Assembly: GCA_003327435.1 (NCBI GenBank)
Contig: QOQV01000009.1
Coordinates: forward strand, 1-64,000
DNA from: Ignavibacteriota bacterium
GTDB lineage: Bacteria > Bacteroidota > Ignavibacteria > UBA10030 > BY39
DNA length: 64,000 bases
Reading direction: 5' to 3'
In this document: piece after piece, positions 36,326 through 45,469 of the stretch
How the letters are laid out: each line of letters opens with the position of its first letter
How positions within the stretch are numbered: position 1 is the stretch's first letter
The notes under the pieces: model-generated
The model's input: the letters and a program-made list of their open reading frames with translations, nothing else
Databases searched by the model: none
What the model was told of the DNA's origin: nothing
Program-made: the position numbers and the translations under genes

Positions 36326-37402
36326 TTAATCAATTGAAACATCATAAATGTTATCTGGATTCTCCTTCAGGAAATCCAGGATTTCTTGAAGTTGTGAATT
36401 GGAAATTTTTTCCCCATTTAAATAAAAAGTTTCTGTAGATTTGAAATTGTTTTTCGTTATATCCTCAGAAACTTTTTTCCACTTTTTTTCTAAAATTTTT
36501 TGAATCTGCTCTATTAATATATCTGGTCCTATTGCAAATTGATTATCTTCGATCTGGAATTGGTAGATTGGACTGAAAATTAGTTGTTCACCACCAAGGC
36601 TTTTAACCTTACCAATAATTCTCCATACATATGTCTTACCTTTTTCAAGTGGGCGTACACCGTAAGCCGGGTATTGAAATGAGGTCTGGCCACCTGTAAA
36701 TGTGTTGTGATAAACAATTGGAAATTTATTCAATGCTTCTTCCCTTGATATTCCCGCAGGTTTTTCGTTAATAGTTATTTCAACATCTGGACCGTCAAAA
36801 TACCATTCGAATAGCGGAAATTCATTTGTAATATCTTCATCACGTGGATAGCGTAATTCTATTTGAGAAAAGCTTTCTAAGTTTAGCTCTACATCGCTTT
36901 GTCCGCCTGTTTGAGTTGTGCTTTCATAAACACCAATTTTAAAAACATAGTTACCGCTTGGAAATTTTCCTGAGGCGAGTGCGGGTTCAATAATATTCTT
37001 TCTTCCTTCTTCACTTAATTTGAAATTCTTTATTTTGATTTCATTACCAAAGTCTAAATTTGTTATGGTTTTTTGTCCTATTAACTGGAAAGGTTCGGAA
37101 CCAAATCCTGGCTCCTCTAATAAGTTAATTGTTCTTCCGTTTCTTAATGTAATTATAATTTTACAGGAATCTAACTGTACCATTCTCCCATATTCCGGTG
37201 GCTCTGGATCCGTAATTTTAATTGTGAATAACCATATTGAACTCTGGAGATTTTGAAAGTCAATTTGTGAAGGGGAGAGTTGTTGAATATTGGCATTTGA
37301 AATTGATATATATGGGCTCCATACCTGTGCATTCGTAAGCGAAAATGTAGTGATCAACAGGAGGAAAACTATCGTTATCCTCAAACATCTTTTTATGTTC
37401 AT
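36326..37402 (-). CDS. Secreted protein of unknown function, first gene of the FecR-CHASE2 operon
   Basis: The start is ATG 37402, which has GGAGG in ATATCCTCC (37403-37411 on the plus strand) and opens a signal peptide (ITIVFLLLITTFSLTNAQ); the frame runs further to 37480 with no support. The 358-residue product is mostly beta in its first 280 residues (WLFTIKITDPEPPEYGRMV, NYVFKIGVYES, FPLFEWYFDGPDVEITINE, KTYVWRIIGKVKSLGGEQL), resembling fibronectin/Ig-like modules, and has a helical C-terminal end (EQIQKILEKKWKKVSEDI). I do not recognise a family. Its TAA overlaps the ribosome site of the FecR gene, so the two are cotranslated. Confidence 0.65.
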   Translation of the reverse strand: MNIKRCLRITIVFLLLITTFSLTNAQVWSPYISISNANIQQLSPSQIDFQNLQSSIWLFTIKITDPEPPEYGRMVQLDSCKIIITLRNGRTINLLEEPGFGSEPFQLIGQKTITNLDFGNEIKIKNFKLSEEGRKNIIEPALASGKFPSGNYVFKIGVYESTTQTGGQSDVELNLESFSQIELRYPRDEDITNEFPLFEWYFDGPDVEITINEKPAGISREEALNKFPIVYHNTFTGGQTSFQYPAYGVRPLEKGKTYVWRIIGKVKSLGGEQLIFSPIYQFQIEDNQFAIGPDILIEQIQKILEKKWKKVSEDITKNNFKSTETFYLNGEKISNSQLQEILDFLKENPDNIYDVSID

Positions 37403-37539
37403 ATATCCTCCATAATAGTTAATTTTAAAATTCTTATAAAGTATAATTAAAATAAAAATTATTTGCAAGAAAATATTCAATTTTTCTTGATTATATTGAA
37501 GTATTTTCTTATTATCTAAATAGGAAATGCTAATTTTTT

Positions 37540-38589
37540 ATGCAAAACAGGAATAAAAATAGGATAGAAAAGAGAAAAAGCCAGCATATATCAATTACAT
37601 TGCGTAAAAATGTGAATTTTAGGAAAAAGAGTGCAGGGTTTGAATTTTATGATTTCGATCACAATGCTTTACCAGAAATCAATGAAAATGAGATAAATAC
37701 AGAGGTAATATTTCTTAATAAGAAGTTAAATCTACCTTTTATGATTTCTGGTATGACAGGGGGTTTTTCAAAAGCAGAAGATATTAACAGAAATCTTGCA
37801 ATCTTATGTGAAGAAAAACAAATAGCAATGGGGGTGGGAAGTCAACGCCAGACATTGGACAGCAATGATTTTATTCATACATTCAAAGTTGTGCGCAAAT
37901 TTGCTCCAACTATTCCCGTTATAGGAAACATAGGCGCTGTTGAAATAGCACAATTAAAAAGCGAATCTCCGATTCAAAAACTAATTGAGATGATTAAGGC
38001 AGATGCAATTGCAATACATCTCAATCCCCTTCAGGAATTTTTGCAACCAGAAGGCAATACGAACTTCAAAGGAGTACAGAAAGGGATTGAACTGTTGGTC
38101 AAAAAGTTGGATGTTCCTGTGATAGTCAAAGAGGTTGGTTCAGGTATTTCATACAATGTTGCCAAAAGGTTATTTGATTCAGGTGTAAAAATTATTGATA
38201 CTGCCGGCGCTGGTGGAACCAGCTGGGCAGGTATCGAAATATTGAGAAGAAATGATAATTCTCTTGCTAATGCTTTCTGGGATTGGGGAATTCCTACAAC
38301 CGAATCAATTTTAAATATTAAAAAAGTTTCTCATAAGATTTTTATCATTGCTTCCGGTGGTATAAGAAGTGGAATTGATATGGCAAAGTCCATTGCTTTA
38401 GGTGCCAGCTTAACAGCAGCTGCAGCACCAATGATTAAAGCTTTAAATTCTGGCGGTGTCAAATCGTTAGTGCAACTTTTACAACTATGGGAAACAGAAC
38501 TTCGCGGTGTGATGTTTTTAATCGGAGCAAAAAATATTCAGGAACTAAAAAAAGTTGAACTTAAAAAAAGTTCTCATTATGAAGAATGA
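37540..38589 (+). CDS. fni: Type 2 isopentenyl-diphosphate delta-isomerase
   Basis: Fni is the FMN- and NADPH-dependent enzyme that interconverts IPP and DMAPP. The 349-residue protein has FMISGMTGGFSKAEDINRN (about 67-85), MGVGSQRQTL, AIHLNPLQEFLQPEGN, VKEVGSGISYNVAKRL and DTAGAGGTSWAGIE (about 222-235), all typical of the TIM-barrel type II isomerase. The first ~30 residues are Arg/Lys-rich. It is divergent from the operon at 31052-37402 across 137 bases and overlaps the polyprenyl synthase gene by 11 bases, so the two form an isoprenoid pair. Confidence 0.95.
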   Translation: MQNRNKNRIEKRKSQHISITLRKNVNFRKKSAGFEFYDFDHNALPEINENEINTEVIFLNKKLNLPFMISGMTGGFSKAEDINRNLAILCEEKQIAMGVGSQRQTLDSNDFIHTFKVVRKFAPTIPVIGNIGAVEIAQLKSESPIQKLIEMIKADAIAIHLNPLQEFLQPEGNTNFKGVQKGIELLVKKLDVPVIVKEVGSGISYNVAKRLFDSGVKIIDTAGAGGTSWAGIEILRRNDNSLANAFWDWGIPTTESILNIKKVSHKIFIIASGGIRSGIDMAKSIALGASLTAAAAPMIKALNSGGVKSLVQLLQLWETELRGVMFLIGAKNIQELKKVELKKSSHYEE

Positions 38590-39550
38590 TAAATTATTTG
38601 AAATATTACAATCTAATATAGAAAAACGTATTCAATATTGGTTGCAATGTAACAAATCATTATATATACCAATAAAATATATTCTTAAGGCTGGAGGCAA
38701 GAGGATAAGACCTTTAATTACATTGCTTTCTGCTGAATCGGTTGGCGGTAATTTTAATAATGCCATAGATTTAGCAGTTGCTATAGAATTTTTACATACC
38801 TTCACACTTATCCACGATGATATTATGGATCACTCAGACAAAAGAAGAGGACACAAGACAATTCATGAGAAGTGGGATGAAAATACTGCAATTCTGGCAG
38901 GAGACTTTTTGTCAGGTTTATCTTATAATACAATTTTAAATGCATCCAATAAACGAATTATTGAAATCTTGAAAGTTTTTACAAATGCTTACATTGTAGT
39001 TTGTGAAGGACAAAATGAGGATATGGAATTTTCAAATAAGAAATTTATTAGCATGGATAATTATTTGGAAATGATTAAAAAGAAAACTGCGGTTTTAATT
39101 TCAGCATCTGCAGAAATTGGCGCATTGGCGGGTGGAGGAGCTACAGTTGAAGTAAAAGCTTTAAGGGAATTTGGACTGAATTTAGGTATGGCTTTCCAGA
39201 TTAAAGACGATATCCTTGATATAATTGGAAATCAAAGCAAATTGGGAAAACCAAGATATCAGGATATTTTCGAAGGCAAAAAAACATACCTTTTTATAAA
39301 AGCCCTGGAGATGGCTGATAGAAAAGAAAAAAGGTTTTTGTTAGAATTTTACAACAAAAAACCCGTTACAGGAGAATTTGTAAACAAAATAAAGAAATTA
39401 TATTTTGATTTAGGTATCATAGAAGAAGGTGAAACAGAAGTTTCTAAATATTCAAATATTGCAAAAGGTAAATTAGATGTTTTGAAAAACACAGAAGCAA
39501 AAAATTGTCTTATAATGTTAACAGATAAAATTACATCAAGAAATTATTAG
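38579..39550 (+). CDS. Polyprenyl (farnesyl/geranylgeranyl-type) diphosphate synthase
   Basis: The chosen start, ATG 38579, overlaps the fni gene by 11 bases and gives 323 residues; an upstream ATG at 38555 lies deeper in fni. The first aspartate-rich motif is LIHDDIMD (about 79-86), preceded by GGKRIRPLITLLSAE, and the second is QIKDDILDIIGN (about 212-223). These bind the Mg-diphosphate of the allylic substrate and IPP. Product chain length cannot be judged securely from the sequence. It directly precedes ptsH with no spacing. Confidence 0.9.
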   Translation: MKNDKLFEILQSNIEKRIQYWLQCNKSLYIPIKYILKAGGKRIRPLITLLSAESVGGNFNNAIDLAVAIEFLHTFTLIHDDIMDHSDKRRGHKTIHEKWDENTAILAGDFLSGLSYNTILNASNKRIIEILKVFTNAYIVVCEGQNEDMEFSNKKFISMDNYLEMIKKKTAVLISASAEIGALAGGGATVEVKALREFGLNLGMAFQIKDDILDIIGNQSKLGKPRYQDIFEGKKTYLFIKALEMADRKEKRFLLEFYNKKPVTGEFVNKIKKLYFDLGIIEEGETEVSKYSNIAKGKLDVLKNTEAKNCLIMLTDKITSRNY

Positions 39551-39817
39551 ATGGTGGAAGTAGAAGTAGTCATAAAAAACAAAGCCGGTTTGCATACTCG
39601 TCCAGCAGCTAATCTTGTAAAAACTGCGGCAAAATTTAAATCGGATTTTTTTATTTACAAGGATGGATTTGAGATTAATGGTAAAAGTATAATCGGCGTG
39701 ATGACACTGGCTGCTGAACAGGGTGCAAAGTTATTGCTTCGTTTTAATGGAGAAGATGAACAGGAAGCCGCAAAAGCAGTATGTGAATTATTTGAAAGAG
39801 GTTTCGATGAGGTTTAA
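39551..39817 (+). CDS. ptsH: Phosphocarrier protein HPr
   Basis: An 88-residue PTS phosphocarrier. The phosphorylated His15 sits in KAGLHTRPA and Ser46 is kept in NGKSIIGVM, both at canonical positions. The start ATG follows the polyprenyl-synthase stop with no gap, and enzyme I begins 3 bases after its own stop. No sugar-specific EII components are present in the window, so HPr and EI may act in a regulatory or nitrogen-type PTS; this is inference. Confidence 0.95.
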   Translation: MVEVEVVIKNKAGLHTRPAANLVKTAAKFKSDFFIYKDGFEINGKSIIGVMTLAAEQGAKLLLRFNGEDEQEAAKAVCELFERGFDEV

Positions 39818-39820
39818 ATT

Positions 39821-41590
39821 ATGATTGAGGATAAACACAAACCTGAAATAATTTTTAGAGGAATTCCAGCATCCCCTGGAATTTCTATTGGAAAGGTTTT
39901 CCTTTATGTAAAAGAAATACCTACTGCTGTCGAAAGAATCATTAAACCGGATGAAGTCGAGAACGAGATCCAAAAATTGAGAAATGCAGTTAAGAAATCG
40001 GAGAAGGAACTTCTAAAAATACTTTCTTTTGCTCAGCAAAAAATTGGTGAGGGAAAATCAAAAATATTAGAAGCTCAGATAATGATATTACGGGATCAAT
40101 TCTTGCTTGAATCACTTGAAAAAAGAATAAAAACCGAACTTCGAAATGCTGAATATATTGTTAGTGATGAAATTGGTAAATATGAAAAAATGATGTTGAT
40201 GGCACAGGATGATTATATGCACGAACGGGCGCATGATGTCGATGATTTAAAAAACAGAATCATACGAAATATGCAGCAGACAAAATTGATTTCTAAATTT
40301 GAAGAGGCAGCTATCGTTGTAGCCCATAGTTTGACTCCGGCTGATACAGTCATTTTTAGCAGGAACACAGTTTTAGGTTATGCAACAGACAGAGGTGGAA
40401 TTACTTCCCATGCTGCAATTCTTTCGCGTGCGTTAAAGATTCCAGCAGTTTTGGGCTTAGGAGATATTTCAAGACGCGTCTCTCACGGCGATAAAATTAT
40501 AATTGACGGGTATAGTGGAATAGTTATTGTAAATCCTTCACTTGAACAACAATCGAAATATCAGGCAAAAAAAGAAAAATATTTGCAGCATGAAGCTAAA
40601 CTAGTTCAAATTAAAAATTTACCCGCTGTAACTTTAGATAATCACAAAATAGAATTATCTGCAAATATAGAATTTGAGGAAGAAATTGAGTATGTTCAGA
40701 TGCAGGGTAGCCAGGGAGTTGGATTATTTCGTTCTGAAAGTATTCTGATAAATAAAGAATCAATCCCAACTGAAGAAGAGCAGTATCAGGTATATAAATT
40801 ATTTGCAGAAAGGATATATCCCAATAGAATAATTATTCGGACATTTGATGTTGGTGGGGATAAAATTGCTCCAAATACAATTGAAGAGGCAAATCCTTTT
40901 TTGGGCTGGAGAGGAATAAGAATTTTCCTTGATCATAAGGACTTATTTCTTGAGCAACTCCGTGCCATACTGAGAGCAAGCACAAGAAAAAATATTGCGA
41001 TTATGTTTCCAATGGTTAGTACTGTTGAAGAAATTATCAAAGCAAAAGAAATTCTTGAAATCGCTAAATCTCAGCTTAAATCAAAAAAAATTAAATTTGA
41101 TTCTAATATCAAAATAGGTGCAATGATTGAAGTGCCTTCAGCAGCTGTAACAGCTGATACAATTGCAAAGGAAGTTGATTTTTTAAGCATCGGTACAAAC
41201 GACCTAACACAGTATTTGTTAGCAGTTGACAGAGGAAATAATGTTGTATCAGGTTTGTATCAAGAATTCCACCCAAGTGTGATCAGAACTATCAAATATA
41301 TTATAGATGCTGGGCATAAAGAAAACAAATGGGTTGGTATGTGTGGTGAACTTGCTGGCAACCCGCTTGCAACTGTATTACTGGTTGGGCTGGGTCTTGA
41401 TGAGTTCAGTGTTATTCCAACCATTTTACCTGAAATTAAAAGAATTATTAGATCAATAAAATATTCTGATGCAAAATTACTTGCATCAGAAGTATTGAAT
41501 CTGGCAACAACTGATGAGGTTCTAAAATTTTTGCGGTCCTACTTGCAAAAGAATTTTAAAGATATTATAATAAACAACAATAACAAATAA
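39821..41590 (+). CDS. ptsI: Phosphoenolpyruvate-protein phosphotransferase (PTS enzyme I)
   Basis: Enzyme I autophosphorylates from PEP and passes phosphate to HPr. The 589-residue protein has the swivelling-domain active histidine His197 in GGITSHAAILSRAL, the HPr-binding helical insert between about 25 and 150 (GEGKSKILEAQIMIL), and the C-terminal PEP-binding TIM barrel (GLFRSESILINK, MFPMVSTVEEI, MIEVPSAAVTAD, IGTNDLTQY) ending with MCGELAGNP, whose Cys is conserved. Length is usual for the non-GAF form. The gene is 3 bases from ptsH and 15 bases before the PGI/PMI gene. Confidence 0.95.
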   Translation: MIEDKHKPEIIFRGIPASPGISIGKVFLYVKEIPTAVERIIKPDEVENEIQKLRNAVKKSEKELLKILSFAQQKIGEGKSKILEAQIMILRDQFLLESLEKRIKTELRNAEYIVSDEIGKYEKMMLMAQDDYMHERAHDVDDLKNRIIRNMQQTKLISKFEEAAIVVAHSLTPADTVIFSRNTVLGYATDRGGITSHAAILSRALKIPAVLGLGDISRRVSHGDKIIIDGYSGIVIVNPSLEQQSKYQAKKEKYLQHEAKLVQIKNLPAVTLDNHKIELSANIEFEEEIEYVQMQGSQGVGLFRSESILINKESIPTEEEQYQVYKLFAERIYPNRIIIRTFDVGGDKIAPNTIEEANPFLGWRGIRIFLDHKDLFLEQLRAILRASTRKNIAIMFPMVSTVEEIIKAKEILEIAKSQLKSKKIKFDSNIKIGAMIEVPSAAVTADTIAKEVDFLSIGTNDLTQYLLAVDRGNNVVSGLYQEFHPSVIRTIKYIIDAGHKENKWVGMCGELAGNPLATVLLVGLGLDEFSVIPTILPEIKRIIRSIKYSDAKLLASEVLNLATTDEVLKFLRSYLQKNFKDIIINNNNK

Positions 41591-41605
41591 TTCTAAGGTA
41601 AATAA

Positions 41606-42655
41606 ATGAAAGAAACAACAATTCAGTTGTACGATAACTACAAGATGAGAAATTTATTGATTAATTTCCCAAATCAAATTCAACAGGCAATAGAAATTGG
41701 GAATAAAATCAAATTCGCTTTGAAAAAGTCAATAATACAAAATATAGTTATAACTGGACTTGGCGGCTCAGCTATTGGTGGAGATTTATTAAGGTCATAC
41801 CTTAGCGACGAATTATCAATTCCTTTGCTTGTTAATCGAAATTACAACTTACCTGAGTTTGTTGATGAAAGCAGTCTTGTAGTGGTTTCAAGCTACTCTG
41901 GAAATACAGAAGAAACTATCTCAGCACATATGGATGCTCACAAGAGGAAATCTCAAATAGTATGTATAACATCAGGGGGTGAAACAGAAAAGCTTGCAAA
42001 GAAATACAAGAATAACTTAATCAAAATTCCTAAAGGTTATCCACCCCGTGCAGCTTTAGGTTTTTCATTTTTCCCAATACTAATACTATTATCTAAATTG
42101 GGATTTGTAAGAAATAAACAGAAGGAAATTAGGGAAACTATTTCTTTGTTGAAAAAGAAATCCAAAACTTATCAAAACCTTGACGCAGATAAAAACCCAG
42201 CTCTTCAATTAGCACAAAAATTTTTTAACCGCTTGCCAATAATATATTCATCCTCAGAGCATTTTGATAGTGTAAATATAAGGTGGCGTGGACAGCTAAG
42301 CGAGAACTCAAAAGTACTGGCATTTGGAAATGTTTTACCAGAAATGAACCATAATGAGCTTGTTGGCTGGAAAGTCCTTAAATCCGCAATGGCAAATATG
42401 ATTGTTGTTTTTTTGAAAGATAAGAATGATCATAATAGAGTAAAAATACGAATGAAAATTACAGAAGGTATTGTAAAAGAATATGCAGCTGATGTATTAT
42501 ATATTGAAAGCGAAGGGAATTCACTTTTAACAAGAATGTTTTCCTTGATATACCTTGGTGACTGGGCGAGTTATTATTTGGCTATAATAAATGGTATAGA
42601 TCCAACTCCGGTAAAAGTTATTGACTACTTAAAAAACGAATTGTCTAAAGTTTGA
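41606..42655 (+). CDS. Bifunctional phosphoglucose/phosphomannose isomerase
   Basis: A 349-residue isomerase of the small PGI/PMI family, which interconverts glucose-6-P or mannose-6-P with fructose-6-P. It carries a double SIS fold: ITGLGGSAIGGDLLRSYL (about 50-67), VVSSYSGNTEETI (SIS phosphate site), and later PEMNHNELVGWK, the motif with the catalytic Glu and His of this family. It lies in line between PTS enzyme I and the envelope genes; the next gene starts with TTG directly on its TGA, so translation may be coupled. Confidence 0.88.
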   Translation: MKETTIQLYDNYKMRNLLINFPNQIQQAIEIGNKIKFALKKSIIQNIVITGLGGSAIGGDLLRSYLSDELSIPLLVNRNYNLPEFVDESSLVVVSSYSGNTEETISAHMDAHKRKSQIVCITSGGETEKLAKKYKNNLIKIPKGYPPRAALGFSFFPILILLSKLGFVRNKQKEIRETISLLKKKSKTYQNLDADKNPALQLAQKFFNRLPIIYSSSEHFDSVNIRWRGQLSENSKVLAFGNVLPEMNHNELVGWKVLKSAMANMIVVFLKDKNDHNRVKIRMKITEGIVKEYAADVLYIESEGNSLLTRMFSLIYLGDWASYYLAIINGIDPTPVKVIDYLKNELSKV

Positions 42656-45469
42656 TTGAAATTTATTTTAAAAAAATATATCTTCTATATCTTGTTCTTA
42701 ACAGGAACACTACAAGCTCAATTTTTTTATTTTGGTAGAAATAAAGTTCAATACACTGAGTTTGATTGGCAGGTTCTTAAAACAGAACATTTTGATATTT
42801 ATTTTTATACGGGGATGGAAGACCTTGCTAACCGTGGTGCCTATCTTGCAGAACAGTCCTATAAAATACTGGAGAAAAAATTTAATCATAACATATTGCA
42901 CAAAATCCCATTAATATTTTATAGTACTCCACTGCATTTCCAACAAACCAATGTAACTCCCGGTTTTATTCCAGAAGGTGTTGGTGGATTTTTTGAATTT
43001 TTAAAAGGAAGAGTGGTAATTCCTTTTAACGGATCTTTTAGGGAATTTCAACATGTAATACAGCACGAACTTGTACATGTTTTTATGCATAGTAAAATTT
43101 CTAAAGTTCTTAATGAACACAGAAAAATTTCTGATCGTTTGCCACCTCTGTGGTTTGTCGAAGGGCTTGCTGAATTCTGGTCAACAAACTGGGATATTCA
43201 GGCAGATATGATAATGCGCGACCTGGTATTAAATAATAATCTGGTGCCTCTTGATGATATAGAAAAGATTTATGGTTCATACCTGATGTATAAGGAAGGT
43301 CAAAAAATCCTAGAATATATTTCAGAAAGATATGGCGAGGAAAAAATATTGCTTTTATTAGAAAATTTCTGGAAGGATGATTCATTTGAAGATGTGTTTA
43401 AAAAGACATTGGGTGTGAATTATGAAGAGTTTGATCGTGAATGGGTTTATGCTATGAAGAAAAAGTATTATCCAGTAATTTCTAATTCGGATAATCCAAG
43501 CATTGCATCCAAAGTAATTGTGAAGAAAGGTTTTAACACAAAACCAACTTTTTATAAACCAGTTGGTGATACTTCAAAATATGTTTGTTTTATTGGTAAC
43601 CATTCAGGTTATACAAGTTTATATAAGCTTGAATTAAATAATGAAAAAGCCAAACCCAAACTTTTAATTCAGGGCGAAAGTACAGATGAATTTGAAGCGT
43701 TCCATCTGTTTCAAAGCAAATTGTCTGTATCTAAAGATGGTATACTTTCCTTTATCACAAAAAGCGGTGAGAGGGATGTTATTCACTTGCTTGATTTGGA
43801 AAAAGAAAAGTTAATCGAGACATTAAAATTCGAAGAATTAGTATCAATAAGTTCTGCGGCTTGGTCAAATGATGGAAGAAATCTCGTAATATCCGCAACA
43901 GGATTGAATGGATATTATGATTTATATATCTGGAATAATGAAAAAAAATTTTTAAAAAGGTTAACTAATGATATTTATGATGATAGAGATGCGGTCTGGT
44001 CAATTGACGGAGATTATATAGTGTTCAGCTCGGATCGCACTTCGTATGGTGCCAACGGTTATTATAATCTTTTTAAATACTCATTAAAAACAAATCATAT
44101 TTATTATTTAACATTTGGAGAAGAAAATTATTATTCGCCAGAATTTTCGAATGATGGTAAATTTTTGGTTTTTGTTTCTGATATAGGTGGTGCACGAAAC
44201 ATCTGGTTGATGAATTGGCAGGATTCAGATTTTACAAATATCCACCGTATTACTAATTTTACAACTGCTGCTTTTGATCCAGTATTTACCGACGATAATA
44301 AATTATTGTTTACCTCTTTTGAAAACTATAACTTTACGATTAATCTGCTTGAAGATTTTGAAAATCTATATCTCAATTCTTTTGAAATGCGCAGTATTAA
44401 AATCGATGTGGATAATCAAAAGTGGACAATTGAAAGTATGATTGGTGATTCAGAAGCAAAGAGATATAAATATGTCGGTGAGTATAGTATGGATATAGCT
44501 CAAAGTCAGATTTCCACAGACCCTGTTTTTGGAACCTCAGGTGGTGCATTCGTTGCACTTAGCGACCTATTGGGTGATGAACAATATTATTTTCTTGTTT
44601 ACAATACAGCACAAAGTCAGTCCGAGATAATGCAAAGTTTTAATTTTGCTATATCTCGTATATCACTTGCAAAGCGAACAAACTTTGGATATGGAGTTTT
44701 CAGATTCTCAGGAAGAAGGTACGATCTGACGGACCCTGATTATTTTTATTTTGAAAAAGTATTTGGTGGTTATTTCGTCTTAAGTCACCCACTTTCAAAG
44801 TTTAGAAGAATAGAATTGGCTGCCAGTATTAGCAACTCTGAAAAAGAAATCATAGAAGGTTTCGGTGGTAGAAAAGCTCTATTTGTATCTAATTCTTTAA
44901 CATTTGTACACGATAATTCTCTCTGGAGTTTAAGTGGACCCATTGATGGAAGTAGATTTAAAATTACATTTGCATATACGACAGATATCCAGTATTCGAA
45001 TGCCAATTATTATTCTTTTATTTTCGATTTAAGGTACTATTTGCGACTCACTTTAAGAAGTGCCTATGCAATGAGATATTGGCTTTTTTATAACGAAGGT
45101 CAGGAAGCAAGAAGATTTTTTATGGGAGGAAATTGGGACCTGCGAGGTTATCCAAGATGGTCAATAAGAGGACAGAAACTCTGGCTTGTATCTCATGAAT
45201 TAAGATTTCCTCTTATAGATGAATTTTATATAAAATTTCCTTTTTGGGGTATTCGACTTTCTGGTTTTAGAGGTGCATTGTTTTTTGATGCCGGAAGTGC
45301 CTGGGACAAAGTTTATAAACAAACACTTGGTAGTTTCGGTGCAGGAATTCGCTTCAATTTAGGTGGTTTCCTGGTGCTGCGTTACGATTTCGGTAAAAGA
45401 ATAGAAAACAATTTCTCTAAAATACAAAGTAATTATTTTCATCAATTCTTTTTCGGCTGGGATTTTTAA
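42656..45469 (+). CDS. Hybrid envelope protein: metallopeptidase-like, beta-propeller and Omp85-like barrel
   Basis: A 937-residue protein starting at TTG 42656, directly after the previous TGA. A signal peptide (IFYILFLTGTLQAQ) is followed by a gluzincin (peptidase MA-like) domain at about 35-265 with HELVH at 137-141 and WFVEGLAEF (167-174) supplying a possible third Glu. Residues about 270-570 form TolB/PD40-type propeller blades (AWSNDGRNLVISATG, FSNDGKFLVFVSDIGGARN). The C-terminal about 300 residues look like an Omp85/D15 surface-antigen barrel (MGGNWDLRGYPRWSIRGQKL, GALFFDAGSAWDK, GAGIRFNLGGFLVLRYDFGK, final Phe in FFFGWDF). This order is unusual to me. Peptidase activity is uncertain. 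It is followed at once by a BamB-like lipoprotein. Confidence 0.82.
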   Translation: MKFILKKYIFYILFLTGTLQAQFFYFGRNKVQYTEFDWQVLKTEHFDIYFYTGMEDLANRGAYLAEQSYKILEKKFNHNILHKIPLIFYSTPLHFQQTNVTPGFIPEGVGGFFEFLKGRVVIPFNGSFREFQHVIQHELVHVFMHSKISKVLNEHRKISDRLPPLWFVEGLAEFWSTNWDIQADMIMRDLVLNNNLVPLDDIEKIYGSYLMYKEGQKILEYISERYGEEKILLLLENFWKDDSFEDVFKKTLGVNYEEFDREWVYAMKKKYYPVISNSDNPSIASKVIVKKGFNTKPTFYKPVGDTSKYVCFIGNHSGYTSLYKLELNNEKAKPKLLIQGESTDEFEAFHLFQSKLSVSKDGILSFITKSGERDVIHLLDLEKEKLIETLKFEELVSISSAAWSNDGRNLVISATGLNGYYDLYIWNNEKKFLKRLTNDIYDDRDAVWSIDGDYIVFSSDRTSYGANGYYNLFKYSLKTNHIYYLTFGEENYYSPEFSNDGKFLVFVSDIGGARNIWLMNWQDSDFTNIHRITNFTTAAFDPVFTDDNKLLFTSFENYNFTINLLEDFENLYLNSFEMRSIKIDVDNQKWTIESMIGDSEAKRYKYVGEYSMDIAQSQISTDPVFGTSGGAFVALSDLLGDEQYYFLVYNTAQSQSEIMQSFNFAISRISLAKRTNFGYGVFRFSGRRYDLTDPDYFYFEKVFGGYFVLSHPLSKFRRIELAASISNSEKEIIEGFGGRKALFVSNSLTFVHDNSLWSLSGPIDGSRFKITFAYTTDIQYSNANYYSFIFDLRYYLRLTLRSAYAMRYWLFYNEGQEARRFFMGGNWDLRGYPRWSIRGQKLWLVSHELRFPLIDEFYIKFPFWGIRLSGFRGALFFDAGSAWDKVYKQTLGSFGAGIRFNLGGFLVLRYDFGKRIENNFSKIQSNYFHQFFFGWDF

